A stretch of DNA of 64,000 nucleotides. It comes from Lachnospiraceae bacterium (GTDB taxonomy: Bacteria; Bacillota; Clostridia; Lachnospirales; Lachnospiraceae). Of this stretch, positions 1 to 8,929 are shown one piece after another. A program made the translations under genes and the position numbers. The DNA is taken from assembly GCA_017509985.1 (NCBI GenBank), contig JAFWOE010000003.1, forward strand, positions 24,562 to 88,561. The letters are read 5' to 3'. The first letter of the stretch is position 1, and the number at the start of each line of letters is the position of its first letter. The notes under the pieces were generated by a model that saw only the letters and a program-made list of their open reading frames with translations, searched no databases and had not been told where the DNA came from.

Positions 1-822
1 TTTTTAAAAACTCTTTCGCGCCTGTCTTTGCAGACAAAGAAAGCAGATCATCTTATCGTGATCAATACGGAAGAGGCCTTCTGGAATCCGGAACTGGAAG
101 AGGCATACCCCGGAATGATCGTCAGGCACATCCGTAAAAAAGACTTTAACCATGGCGGGACCAGAGACCTGGCCGCAGAAATGTCCGACGCGGACATTCT
201 TGTTTTCATGACCATGGACGCCTGTCCCGCGGACAGAACGACCATCGAAAAGCTGATCGCTCCCGTGGCGGGAAAAAAAGCAGCCGTCTCCTATGCCAGA
301 CAGATCGCGGCTCCGGACGCAGACACGATCGAGACGATTACCCGGGAATTCAATTATCCGCCGAAGTCCGCCCTGAAGACAAAGGCGGACCTGCCTGCCC
401 TGGGCATCAAGACATTTTTCAGTTCAAACGTCTGTGCCGCGTATGACCGGAAAGTCTTTGACGAACTCGGAGGCTTCGGCAGCGGGCTGGACTTTAATGA
501 AGATACGGTCTTTGCCGCCCGGGCGATCGAAGCAGGGTACGCAGTATCGTATACGGCGGAATCGAAAGTCATTCATTCCCATAATTATTCGGGCCGGGAG
601 CAGTACCGGCGGAATTTTTATATCGGAAAGAACCAGGCAGAGCACCCGGAAGTATTCGATAAATATCCTTCGGAGGGTGAAGGCATCCGTCTGGTGAAAA
701 AGACCGCTTCCGAACTGGTGAAACAAAGAAAAGCGTATCTTATCCCGAAACTGGTATGGATCAGCGGCTGCAAATACCTCGGTTACAGAGCAGGAAGGAG
801 ATCGGTTAAGCAAAATGTTTGA
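1..822 (+). CDS. GT2-family glycosyltransferase, rhamnosyltransferase-like (5' truncated)
   Basis: The frame is open from base 1 with no stop, so the true start lies left of the window; the TTG at 28 is only the first start-like codon. The visible part resembles family 2 glycosyltransferases of the dTDP-rhamnosyltransferase type. It has a VINTEEAFW strand near the beginning, an MDACPAD segment where the nucleotide-sugar and metal site is expected, and a conserved acceptor-region FNEDTVFAARA motif followed by VIHSHNYSGR. Such enzymes transfer a sugar to a cell-surface polysaccharide on the inner membrane face. The stop overlaps the ATG of the peptidase gene by 8 bases, so the two are probably cotranscribed. 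Donor and acceptor sugars cannot be inferred. Confidence 0.8.
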   Translation, partial: FLKTLSRLSLQTKKADHLIVINTEEAFWNPELEEAYPGMIVRHIRKKDFNHGGTRDLAAEMSDADILVFMTMDACPADRTTIEKLIAPVAGKKAAVSYARQIAAPDADTIETITREFNYPPKSALKTKADLPALGIKTFFSSNVCAAYDRKVFDELGGFGSGLDFNEDTVFAARAIEAGYAVSYTAESKVIHSHNYSGREQYRRNFYIGKNQAEHPEVFDKYPSEGEGIRLVKKTASELVKQRKAYLIPKLVWISGCKYLGYRAGRRSVKQNV

Positions 823-3709
823 CGCTTATGAAATAATACGTACGGAAGAGCTGCCCGACGTTCAGTCTGTGGGCACTCTTTTAAGGCATAAAAAGACAGG
901 GGCCAGGGTGGCGATCCTGTCCAATGACGATGATAATAAAGTGTTTGATATCGCTTTCCGCACACCTCCGGCCGATTCTACCGGAGTTGCTCATATCATT
1001 GAGCATTCGGTCCTCTGCGGATCGGAAAAGTTTCCGCTGAAGGATCCTTTTGTCGAACTGGCGAAGGGATCGCTGAATACGTTCCTGAACGCCCTGACCT
1101 ACCCGGATAAGACCATGTACCCGGTGGCAAGCTGCAACGACCAGGACCTCAAAAATCTTATGGAGGTCTATCTGGACGCGGTGTTCTTCCCCGCGATCTA
1201 TAAGAACGAGAATATCTTCCTCCAGGAAGGCTGGCATTATCATCTGGAAAAAGAAGAGGACGACCTGACGGTCAACGGCGTCGTCTACAACGAGATGAAA
1301 GGTGCCTTCTCCACAGCGGAAGCGGTGCTGGAACGAAGCGTCTTTTCTGCCCTGTTCCCGGATACGGCCTACGGCGTGGAATCGGGAGGGGATCCGAAGA
1401 ATATACCGGATCTTACCTATGAACAGTTTCTGGAATTCCACAGAACGTATTATCATCCTTCAAACAGTTTCATTTATCTTTACGGCAATATGGATATGGA
1501 AGAACGCCTCGACTGGATCGACCGGGAATACTTAAGCCGTTTTGATGCGCTTGAAGTGGATTCCCGGATCGGCATTCAGAAGCCGTTTGAAGAGCCGAAG
1601 GAGCTTGTGTCCGAATATCCGGTGCTGGATGACGAACCGATGGAAGACAACACGTATCTGAACATGAGTATCGTTGCGGCGGACGGATGCGACGTGCTGA
1701 CCAATACCGCCTTTGCCGTGCTGGAATATGTTCTTCTGGATTCTCCGGGTGCACCTGTCAAACAGGCCCTTCTGGATGCCGGTATCGGCAAAGACGTGGA
1801 CGGATCTTTCCAGGACGGGCTGCTTCAGACGTTCTTTTCCATCGACGCGAAATACGCGAACCCCGAAGATACGGAAGCATTTCAAAAGGTGATCTTCGAG
1901 ACGCTGAACAAATGCGCGGATGAAGGCCTGGATGAAAAAGCCCTGAGGGCTGCGATCAATTATTACGAATTCCGTTTCCGTGAGGCAGACTACTCGGTCT
2001 ATCCGAAGGGGCTGATCTACGGAATGAATATGTATGACACCTGGATCTATGATGAAGACAGGCCGTTCGAGTACTTGAAGATGCTCGGCGTTTTTGAGGA
2101 GCTCAAGAAGAGGATCGGCACCGGCTATTATGAAGGACTGATCCGTGAAAAACTGATCAATAATCCGCACCGTCTGGTTACGACGCTGAAACCGAAGCGC
2201 GGTCTCGCAAAAGAGGAAGAGGAGAAGCTGGCTGCCCGTCTGGCGGAATACAAGGCTTCTCTGAGCGAGGAGGAGATCCGGGCAATAGCCGGCCGGACAA
2301 AGGCATTAAAGGAGTTCCAGGATTCGGAAGAGGATCCCTCCTGCCTGCCGTCGCTGAAACGGTCCGATCTGGACCGGAAGACGCCGATCGTACTGAAGAC
2401 CGAAGAGCTGGAAAGCGAAGGGACAAAGATCCTCCATCACGATTATAAGACCAACGGGATCGCTTATCTGACGCTTCTGTTTGACGCGGATTCGGTTCCC
2501 GATCACTGGCTCCCGCATCTCAGCCTTTTAAAAGCCGTGCTCGGCTATGTCGATACAGAGCATTACTCTTACAGGGATCTCTCCAACGAGATCAACGCCC
2601 GTATCGGCGGGCTGAACTGCGGCGTGCAGAATACCCTTACAAAAGACGGAACGGAAAAACGGTTCTTCGGCATCCGGTCCAAATATCTGTATCCTGAGCA
2701 AAATTTCGTGTTTGACATGATCCGGGAGATTCTTCTGACATCGGATCTTTCGGATGACAAGAGAATGTACACGATCATTTCCCGGCAGAAGGCTTCCTAT
2801 CAGGTATCGCTTTCCCAGGCCGGCCATATGACGGCCGTACAGCGTGCCGCGGCAGGCTCTTCTTCCGCGAACGCGTTCCAGGAACTGGTTTCCGGCATCG
2901 AGTATTACCGTTTCCTGGAGGAGCTTTTTGAAGATTTTGACAATAAAAAAGAAGAATTAAGGTCCGTCTTTAAGACGCTGATCGGGATGATCTTTACCGG
3001 CAGCAGCTTTATCGCGGATATCACAGCCGAAGAAGAGGGGCTGTCCGGACTTGCAAAAAACATCGAAGGCCTTAAGTCCGTGCTCGGAAAAGGCGGGGAA
3101 GCGGTCGAAAAGGATACCTGGAGCCCGAAATACAAGAAAGAGGCGTTCCGGACTTCCGGCCAGGTTCAGTTTGTAGCAACGGTCGGAAACTTCAGGGACA
3201 AAGGCTATGAGTACACCGGGGTGCTTCAGGTGCTCCGTACGATGATGAATTACGATTATCTCTGGATGAATATCCGGGTAAAAGGCGGAGCCTACGGCTG
3301 CATGAGCGGCTTCCGGCGCTCGGGCGATTCGTATCTTGTATCTTACAGGGATCCGCATCTTCAGAATACGCTGGACGTATTCGCTGGGCTTCCGGATTAT
3401 CTTCGGAGCTTTACCGCGGATGACGAGGTCATGACCCGGTATATCATCGGGACGATCAGCACGCTGGATACGCCCAGAAACGCCAGCGCCTGCGGGACAA
3501 TGGCTATGGATGCGTATTTCCGGGGCCTGACGATTGAAGAGATCCAGAAGGAAAGAGATGAAGTCCTTAACACGGACGACTCGAAGATCCGAGCCCTTGC
3601 GGATATGCTGGAAGCGGCTCTCGATCAGAGCCGGATCTGTGTAGTCGGAAGCGAGTCCGCCGTAGAAAAGCATAAAGAACTGTTTGAAGATATTCAGGCG
3701 CTTGTCTGA
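815..3709 (+). CDS. M16C zinc metallopeptidase (PreP/Cym1-like, insulinase family)
   Basis: This 964-residue protein has the length and layout of M16C peptidases, which form a closed two-half chamber that degrades peptides. The inverted zinc motif HIIEH is at residues 60-64 and the third ligand, Glu160, sits in GVVYNEMKG, as in mitochondrial presequence protease. The C-terminal half carries the arginine- and tyrosine-containing segment around RVKGGAYG that completes the active site in the family. No signal peptide is visible, so a cytosolic location is inferred. The ATG at 815 is preceded by AGGAAGGAG and overlaps the upstream glycosyltransferase gene; era follows after 12 bases. The physiological substrate in Firmicutes is unknown. 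Confidence 0.92.
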   Translation: MFDAYEIIRTEELPDVQSVGTLLRHKKTGARVAILSNDDDNKVFDIAFRTPPADSTGVAHIIEHSVLCGSEKFPLKDPFVELAKGSLNTFLNALTYPDKTMYPVASCNDQDLKNLMEVYLDAVFFPAIYKNENIFLQEGWHYHLEKEEDDLTVNGVVYNEMKGAFSTAEAVLERSVFSALFPDTAYGVESGGDPKNIPDLTYEQFLEFHRTYYHPSNSFIYLYGNMDMEERLDWIDREYLSRFDALEVDSRIGIQKPFEEPKELVSEYPVLDDEPMEDNTYLNMSIVAADGCDVLTNTAFAVLEYVLLDSPGAPVKQALLDAGIGKDVDGSFQDGLLQTFFSIDAKYANPEDTEAFQKVIFETLNKCADEGLDEKALRAAINYYEFRFREADYSVYPKGLIYGMNMYDTWIYDEDRPFEYLKMLGVFEELKKRIGTGYYEGLIREKLINNPHRLVTTLKPKRGLAKEEEEKLAARLAEYKASLSEEEIRAIAGRTKALKEFQDSEEDPSCLPSLKRSDLDRKTPIVLKTEELESEGTKILHHDYKTNGIAYLTLLFDADSVPDHWLPHLSLLKAVLGYVDTEHYSYRDLSNEINARIGGLNCGVQNTLTKDGTEKRFFGIRSKYLYPEQNFVFDMIREILLTSDLSDDKRMYTIISRQKASYQVSLSQAGHMTAVQRAAAGSSSANAFQELVSGIEYYRFLEELFEDFDNKKEELRSVFKTLIGMIFTGSSFIADITAEEEGLSGLAKNIEGLKSVLGKGGEAVEKDTWSPKYKKEAFRTSGQVQFVATVGNFRDKGYEYTGVLQVLRTMMNYDYLWMNIRVKGGAYGCMSGFRRSGDSYLVSYRDPHLQNTLDVFAGLPDYLRSFTADDEVMTRYIIGTISTLDTPRNASACGTMAMDAYFRGLTIEEIQKERDEVLNTDDSKIRALADMLEAALDQSRICVVGSESAVEKHKELFEDIQALV

Positions 3710-3721
3710 AAAGGAGGCCGG

Positions 3722-4624
3722 ATGGCAGAGAATACAAAGTCGGGGATCGTTGCGCTGATCGGCAGGCCGAACGTCGGCAAATCCACTTTAATGAATCACC
3801 TGATCGGGCAGAAGATCGCCATCACCAGCCGCAAGCCCCAGACGACAAGGAACCGCATACAGACTGTGTATACCGATGAACGGGGACAGATCATATTCAC
3901 GGATACGCCGGGCATCCATAAGGCTAAAAACAGACTGGGGGAATACATGGTCAGCGCAGCTTATTCCACGATCGAGGACGCGGATGCCGTACTGATGCTC
4001 GTAGAGCCGGATGACCATATCGGCGGGATGGACGCCGCGATCTTAAAAGCGCTGAAACGGGTGAAATCCCCGGTGATCCTTGTGATCAACAAAGTGGACA
4101 AAGTGAAAAAATCCGAGATCCCGGCGGTGATAAAGCTGTTCAGTGAGGAAATGCGCTTTGATCATGTAGTGCCGGTAAGCGCGCTTCTGGGTAGGAACCT
4201 GGACACGCTTCTGGACGTGATCTTCGAGTGCCTGCCTTATGGCCCCATGTACTATGATGAAGACACGGTAACGGACCAGCCCATGAGGCAGATCGTTGCC
4301 GAGCTGATCCGCGAAAAGGCCCTGCGCTGTCTGGGAGAAGAGATCCCGCACGGCATCGCAGTTACGGTGGAAAGGATGGAAGAGCGGCAGAGCGGCCTGA
4401 CGGATATCGATGCGAATATCGTCTGCGAGAAGGATTCCCACAAAGGGATCATAATCGGAAAAGGCGGAAGCAAACTGAAAGAGATCGGCACCCTGGCCCG
4501 GGAAGAGATCGAAGAGCTTCTGGAGGGCAGGGTGAATTTAAAACTCTGGGTCAAAGTCCGGACGAACTGGCGCGACTCGGACGTCCTGCTTAAGAATTAC
4601 GGGTATGATAAGAATAAGCAATGA
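3722..4624 (+). CDS. era: GTPase Era
   Basis: Era is a GTPase that binds the 3' end of 16S rRNA and helps assemble the 30S subunit. The 300-residue protein has the usual length. The G1 loop GRPNVGKST is at residues 14-22, G3 DTPG at 61-64 and G4 NKVD at 123-126. A C-terminal KH domain contains GIIIGKGGSKLKEIG. The start is an ATG after AAAGGAGG. The stop overlaps the recO start as ATGA, the classical era-recO arrangement. Confidence 0.97.
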   Translation: MAENTKSGIVALIGRPNVGKSTLMNHLIGQKIAITSRKPQTTRNRIQTVYTDERGQIIFTDTPGIHKAKNRLGEYMVSAAYSTIEDADAVLMLVEPDDHIGGMDAAILKALKRVKSPVILVINKVDKVKKSEIPAVIKLFSEEMRFDHVVPVSALLGRNLDTLLDVIFECLPYGPMYYDEDTVTDQPMRQIVAELIREKALRCLGEEIPHGIAVTVERMEERQSGLTDIDANIVCEKDSHKGIIIGKGGSKLKEIGTLAREEIEELLEGRVNLKLWVKVRTNWRDSDVLLKNYGYDKNKQ

Positions 4625-5286
4625 GTGAGATCCTGAAAGTTACCGGAACGATCCTGTCGGCCGCGCCGCAGGGAGATTCCGATAAAAGAATAGTGATCGA
4701 GACCTGTGAGCTCGGCAAGATCACAGCCTTTGCAAGAGGCTGCAGAAGACCGGGGAGCCCTCTGCTTGCAGCGGCGGACCCTTTTGTTACAGGGACTTTT
4801 TCGGTCGTGCCGGGGCGCAGTGCCTACCGCCTCGCGGAGGCGGAAGTCAGGGAATACTTCCGTGAACTGGCGAATGAACAGCCGGGTGTCTACACCGGCT
4901 TTTACTTTCTGGACCTGGTAGATTACTACGGAAGAGAAGGCATGGACGGAACTGACATGCTCAACCATCTGTATCTTTCTTTGAAAGCGCTTCTTAATAA
5001 AAGCCTGGGCAACGAACTTGTCCGGAGGATCTTCGAACTGCGCCTTTTCTCCATCAACGGCGACTATGCACCGGATCCGGATACGATGGACAGTTCCATG
5101 CTTTCGATCGTTCAGTACATCTGTTATGCGCCGCTTGGAAAATTATTTACTTTCACACTTGAGGATGATAAAATAATAAAGTTATCCCGCATAGCGGATA
5201 AAGCACGCAGACAGATAATGGACAGAGAACCACGAAGCCTGAAGATCATGGAAAGCTTTCAGGCTTTTGCGGAGGAACACGAATGA
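4621..5286 (+). CDS. recO: DNA repair protein RecO
   Basis: RecO acts in the RecFOR recombination pathway, loading RecA on single-stranded DNA coated with SSB. The N-terminal OB fold is recognisable from TGTILSAAPQGDSDKRIVI and the following FARGCRRPGS segment, and the helical part contains YFLDLVDYYG. At 221 residues it is slightly short for the family and I see no C-terminal zinc cysteines. The ATG overlaps the era stop by 4 bases and its own stop overlaps the ABC transporter start by 4 bases, so translation is probably coupled through all three genes. Confidence 0.92.
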   Translation: MSEILKVTGTILSAAPQGDSDKRIVIETCELGKITAFARGCRRPGSPLLAAADPFVTGTFSVVPGRSAYRLAEAEVREYFRELANEQPGVYTGFYFLDLVDYYGREGMDGTDMLNHLYLSLKALLNKSLGNELVRRIFELRLFSINGDYAPDPDTMDSSMLSIVQYICYAPLGKLFTFTLEDDKIIKLSRIADKARRQIMDREPRSLKIMESFQAFAEEHE

Positions 5287-7034
5287 TCAGGACCCTTGCC
5301 GGGCATATAAAAGAATATAAAAGAGACAGCCTGCTTACGCCTGTTTTCATGATCGCGGAAGTTGTTGTCGACATGATCATTCCCTATCTCATGGCTTCGA
5401 TCATCGACAACGGCATCGATAAGGGCGACATGGGGCATATCTTAAAGATCGGCGGGCTGATGCTGGTCATGGCAGCCTTCGGCCTTGCTTCCGGTATGCT
5501 TGGCGGGGCGCTTTCGGCAAGGGCATCCGCAGGACTTGCCAAGAATCTGCGGAAAGCCATGTTCCGGAATATCCAGACCTATTCTTTTTCAAATATCGAC
5601 CGGTTCAGCACAGCAAGCCTTGTAACAAGGCTTACAACGGACGTAACGAATATTCAGAACGCGTATCAGATGATCTTAAGGATGATGATCCGTGCGCCGT
5701 TTTCCCTTATCATCGCCATGATCATGGCCTATACGATCAGCGCAAGGCTGGCAAATATCTATCTGATCGCGATCTGCATCCTCGCCGTGATCATTGTTAT
5801 CCTTCTCAAGATCGCTGTCCCGAGATTCAAGGCTGCGTTCCCGAAATACGACGCTCTCAATGAAAGCATCCAGGAAAACGTTACGGGCATCCGTGTTGTA
5901 AAAGCCTATGTCCGTGAAGATCATGAGATCGGCAAATTCAAAAGCGCAAGCATGGGGATCTATAAGGCATTTACCAGGGCAGAGCGCATCATAAGCACGG
6001 CGCCGGCGATCATGACCGCTGCGGTCTATTCCTGCATTCTGATCATAAGCTGGCTGGGTGCCAATATGATCGTTGTCAACGATCTTACCACCGGTCAGCT
6101 GATGAGCCTTCTGACCTACTGTATGAATATCCTCATGAGTCTGATGATACTTTCTGTGAGCTTTGTTATGGTCACCATGTCGGAAGCCAGTGCCGAAAGG
6201 ATCTGTGAAGTACTGAATGAGGTCAGCGATCTGCAGAATCCGGCGGATCCGGTCTATGAAGTGAAAGACGGAAGCGTCTGCTTTAATAATGTTGAATTCA
6301 GTTATCACAAGACCAGTGAAGAGCCGGTCCTGCGCGATATTAATCTGGAGATCCGTTCCGGGGAGACCATAGGCATCGTCGGAGGCACCGGCAGCGCCAA
6401 GACCTCGCTCATAAACCTGATCTCGCGTCTTTATGATGTGGATAAAGGGGAAGTACTGGTCGGCGGACTGGATGTCCGCAAGTATGATATGGACACTCTC
6501 CGCAATAAAGTTGCGGTCGTCCTGCAGAAAAACGAACTGTTTTCGGGCACCATCCTGGAAAACCTCCGGTGGGGAAACGAAAACGCCACACTGGAAGAAT
6601 GCAGACACGCCTGCAGGCTTGCCTGTGCGGATGATTTTATCATGAGCATGCCGAACGGCTATAATACAAGAATCGAGCAGGGCGGTACGAATGTGTCCGG
6701 CGGACAGAAACAGCGTATCTGTATTGCCAGGGCTCTGCTGAAGCAGCCGAAGATCCTGATCCTCGACGATTCCACGAGTGCGGTCGATACCGCGACCGAC
6801 GCCAGGATCCGCAGGTCCTTCCGTGAAGAACTGCCGGATATCACAAAGATCATCATCGCACAGAGAATATCCAGCGTTCAGGACGCCGACCGGATCATTG
6901 TCATGAACGAAGGCAGGGTCGATGCCTTTGATACCCATGAGAATCTTGTTGTGAACAACGAGATATACAAAGAAGTCTACGAATCCCAGACTAACGGAAA
7001 CGGAGACTTTGATGAGGCGGGAGGTGAGCTGTAA
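5283..7034 (+). CDS. Heterodimeric ABC exporter, degenerate-site subunit
   Basis: A fused membrane and ATPase half-transporter of 583 residues with six predicted membrane segments in the first 300 residues. The Walker A loop is GGTGSAKT (367-374) and the signature is VSGGQ. The Walker B is followed by Asp496 instead of the catalytic Glu, and the H-loop position is Gln527 instead of His. These are hallmarks of the inactive nucleotide site in heterodimeric exporters such as TM287/288 and BmrCD. The partner begins one base before this gene ends. The pair probably exports a drug, lipid or peptide; the substrate cannot be told. Confidence 0.93.
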   Translation: MIRTLAGHIKEYKRDSLLTPVFMIAEVVVDMIIPYLMASIIDNGIDKGDMGHILKIGGLMLVMAAFGLASGMLGGALSARASAGLAKNLRKAMFRNIQTYSFSNIDRFSTASLVTRLTTDVTNIQNAYQMILRMMIRAPFSLIIAMIMAYTISARLANIYLIAICILAVIIVILLKIAVPRFKAAFPKYDALNESIQENVTGIRVVKAYVREDHEIGKFKSASMGIYKAFTRAERIISTAPAIMTAAVYSCILIISWLGANMIVVNDLTTGQLMSLLTYCMNILMSLMILSVSFVMVTMSEASAERICEVLNEVSDLQNPADPVYEVKDGSVCFNNVEFSYHKTSEEPVLRDINLEIRSGETIGIVGGTGSAKTSLINLISRLYDVDKGEVLVGGLDVRKYDMDTLRNKVAVVLQKNELFSGTILENLRWGNENATLEECRHACRLACADDFIMSMPNGYNTRIEQGGTNVSGGQKQRICIARALLKQPKILILDDSTSAVDTATDARIRRSFREELPDITKIIIAQRISSVQDADRIIVMNEGRVDAFDTHENLVVNNEIYKEVYESQTNGNGDFDEAGGEL

Positions 7035-8926
7035 TGGCAGGACCGCGTCAGCAGGGATTTGGAATGAAAAGCACTGTCGAAAATCCGATAAAGGTTCTTG
7101 GAACGATCATTGCCTACATCTTCCGTTATTACAGGATAAGATATATCTTTACCCTTGTGCTTATTATTGTCAGCGTTTTCAGCACTGTCCAGGGCACCAT
7201 GTTCATGAAGACGCTGATCGACGACTATATCATACCGATGATCGGAGCGGAGTCCCCGGATTTCGGGCCTCTTATCGCAGCGATCACCCGGGTGGCCGTA
7301 TTTTACGCTGCCGGCGTGCTGGCTACGTTCCTCCGGGCGTTTATCATGGTGCACATTACACAGGGAACGCTCCTTCATATACGAGACGATATGTTTGAGC
7401 ATATGGAACGGCTCCCGATCCGTTATTTTGACAGCAATACCCGAGGCGATATCATGTCCATGTATACGAACGACGTGGACACACTGAGAATGCTCATAGA
7501 CCAGAGCATACCCCAGATCCTCAACAGCGGGTTCACGATCGTATCGGTAATCATCAGCATGTTCATTTTAAGCGTTCCGCTGACCTTGGTGTCCCTCGCA
7601 ATGGTGGGAGTCATCTTCCTGGTTTCGAAAAAAACCGCCGGGGACAGCGGAAAGTACTTCATGGCGCAGCAGAATTCCATCGGAAAACTGAACGGTTTCG
7701 TTGAGGAGATGATGGCCGGTGAAAAAGTCGTTAAAGTGTTCTGCCATGAAGACAAGGCTGTCGAGGAATTTGAAAAGCTCAACGAGCAATGGTTTGAAAG
7801 TTCATACAGGGCACATAAATATGCAAACTATATGGGGCCGATCAATGCTCAGCTGGGATACTTAAGTTATGTTCTCTGTGCCATAATCGGCGGCCTGCTG
7901 ACCATAACCGGTTTTACCGGGCTGACGATCGGAGGACTGGCCAGCTTTCTGACGTTCAACCGTAGTTTCACTATGCCGATCTTCCAGGTCAGCATGCAGC
8001 TGAATTCCATCGTCATGGCCCTTGCCGGTGCGGAAAGGATCATGAAACTGCTGGAAGAACCGGTAGAAGAAGATGACGGGCATATCAATCTTGTACGAGT
8101 GCACAAGGAAAACGATACCCTGACCGAGTGTGAAGAGCGTACCGGGCACTGGGCATGGAAAGATGACAGGGCCGGCGGAACGCTTTCGGAGCAGCGCGGA
8201 GAGATCGTCTTCGATAACGTGGATTTCAGTTACCGGCCGGAAAAACAGATCCTGTATGACATCTGCATGTATGCGAAACCGGGCCAGAAGATCGCTTTTG
8301 TCGGGACGACCGGTGCCGGGAAAACGACGATCATCAATCTGATCAACCGCTTCTACGACATACAGGACGGAACCATCACCTACGACGGACACAGCATTTC
8401 CGAGATCCATAAAGGCGAACTGAGAAGATCCCTCGGGATGGTGCTTCAGGAAACGGCCCTGTTCAGCGGGACCATTAGGGAGAACATCAGGTACGGAAGA
8501 CTGGATGCGACGGATGAAGAAGTTGTGGAAGCCGCAAAGCTGGCGAATGCGGACTACTTTATACGAAGGCTTCCGGAAGGGTATGATACCGTGATAACAG
8601 GCAACGGGGCATCCCTGAGCCAGGGGCAGCGGCAGCTGCTGTCGATCGCAAGGGTTGCCGTGGCAAACCCGCCTGTACTGATCCTCGATGAGGCGACGAG
8701 CTCCATCGATACCAGAACGGAACGGATCGTGCAGAGCGGGATGGACAGACTGATCAAAGGCAGAACCAGTTTTGTTATAGCTCACAGGCTTTCGACGGTA
8801 CGGAATGCGGACTGCATCATGGTACTGGAAGCGGGCCGGATCATTGAACGGGGCACGCACGAACAGCTTCTGGAGCTCAAAGGAAAGTATTATCAGCTGT
8901 ATACAGGAAGTGAAAACAAGGAGTAA
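7034..8926 (+). CDS. Heterodimeric ABC exporter, catalytic-site subunit
   Basis: The partner half-transporter (630 residues) has an N-terminal six-helix membrane domain and a C-terminal ATPase with Walker A GTTGAGKTT, Walker B LILDEATSSID with the catalytic Glu, and an IAHRLST H-loop. Its signature is the variant LSQGQ, which in this family faces the degenerate site of the other subunit. A roughly 60-residue linker with VHKENDTLTECEERTGHW joins the two domains. The start overlaps the preceding stop as TAATG, so expression should be stoichiometric. Confidence 0.93.
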   Translation: MAGPRQQGFGMKSTVENPIKVLGTIIAYIFRYYRIRYIFTLVLIIVSVFSTVQGTMFMKTLIDDYIIPMIGAESPDFGPLIAAITRVAVFYAAGVLATFLRAFIMVHITQGTLLHIRDDMFEHMERLPIRYFDSNTRGDIMSMYTNDVDTLRMLIDQSIPQILNSGFTIVSVIISMFILSVPLTLVSLAMVGVIFLVSKKTAGDSGKYFMAQQNSIGKLNGFVEEMMAGEKVVKVFCHEDKAVEEFEKLNEQWFESSYRAHKYANYMGPINAQLGYLSYVLCAIIGGLLTITGFTGLTIGGLASFLTFNRSFTMPIFQVSMQLNSIVMALAGAERIMKLLEEPVEEDDGHINLVRVHKENDTLTECEERTGHWAWKDDRAGGTLSEQRGEIVFDNVDFSYRPEKQILYDICMYAKPGQKIAFVGTTGAGKTTIINLINRFYDIQDGTITYDGHSISEIHKGELRRSLGMVLQETALFSGTIRENIRYGRLDATDEEVVEAAKLANADYFIRRLPEGYDTVITGNGASLSQGQRQLLSIARVAVANPPVLILDEATSSIDTRTERIVQSGMDRLIKGRTSFVIAHRLSTVRNADCIMVLEAGRIIERGTHEQLLELKGKYYQLYTGSENKE

Positions 8927-8929
8927 AAA

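Noticed and set aside
5676..6938. Minus-strand 420-codon frame inside the first ABC exporter gene
   Set aside because: It is a mirror frame of a clear ABC transporter gene; its residues are His/Asp/Arg rich and match no family.
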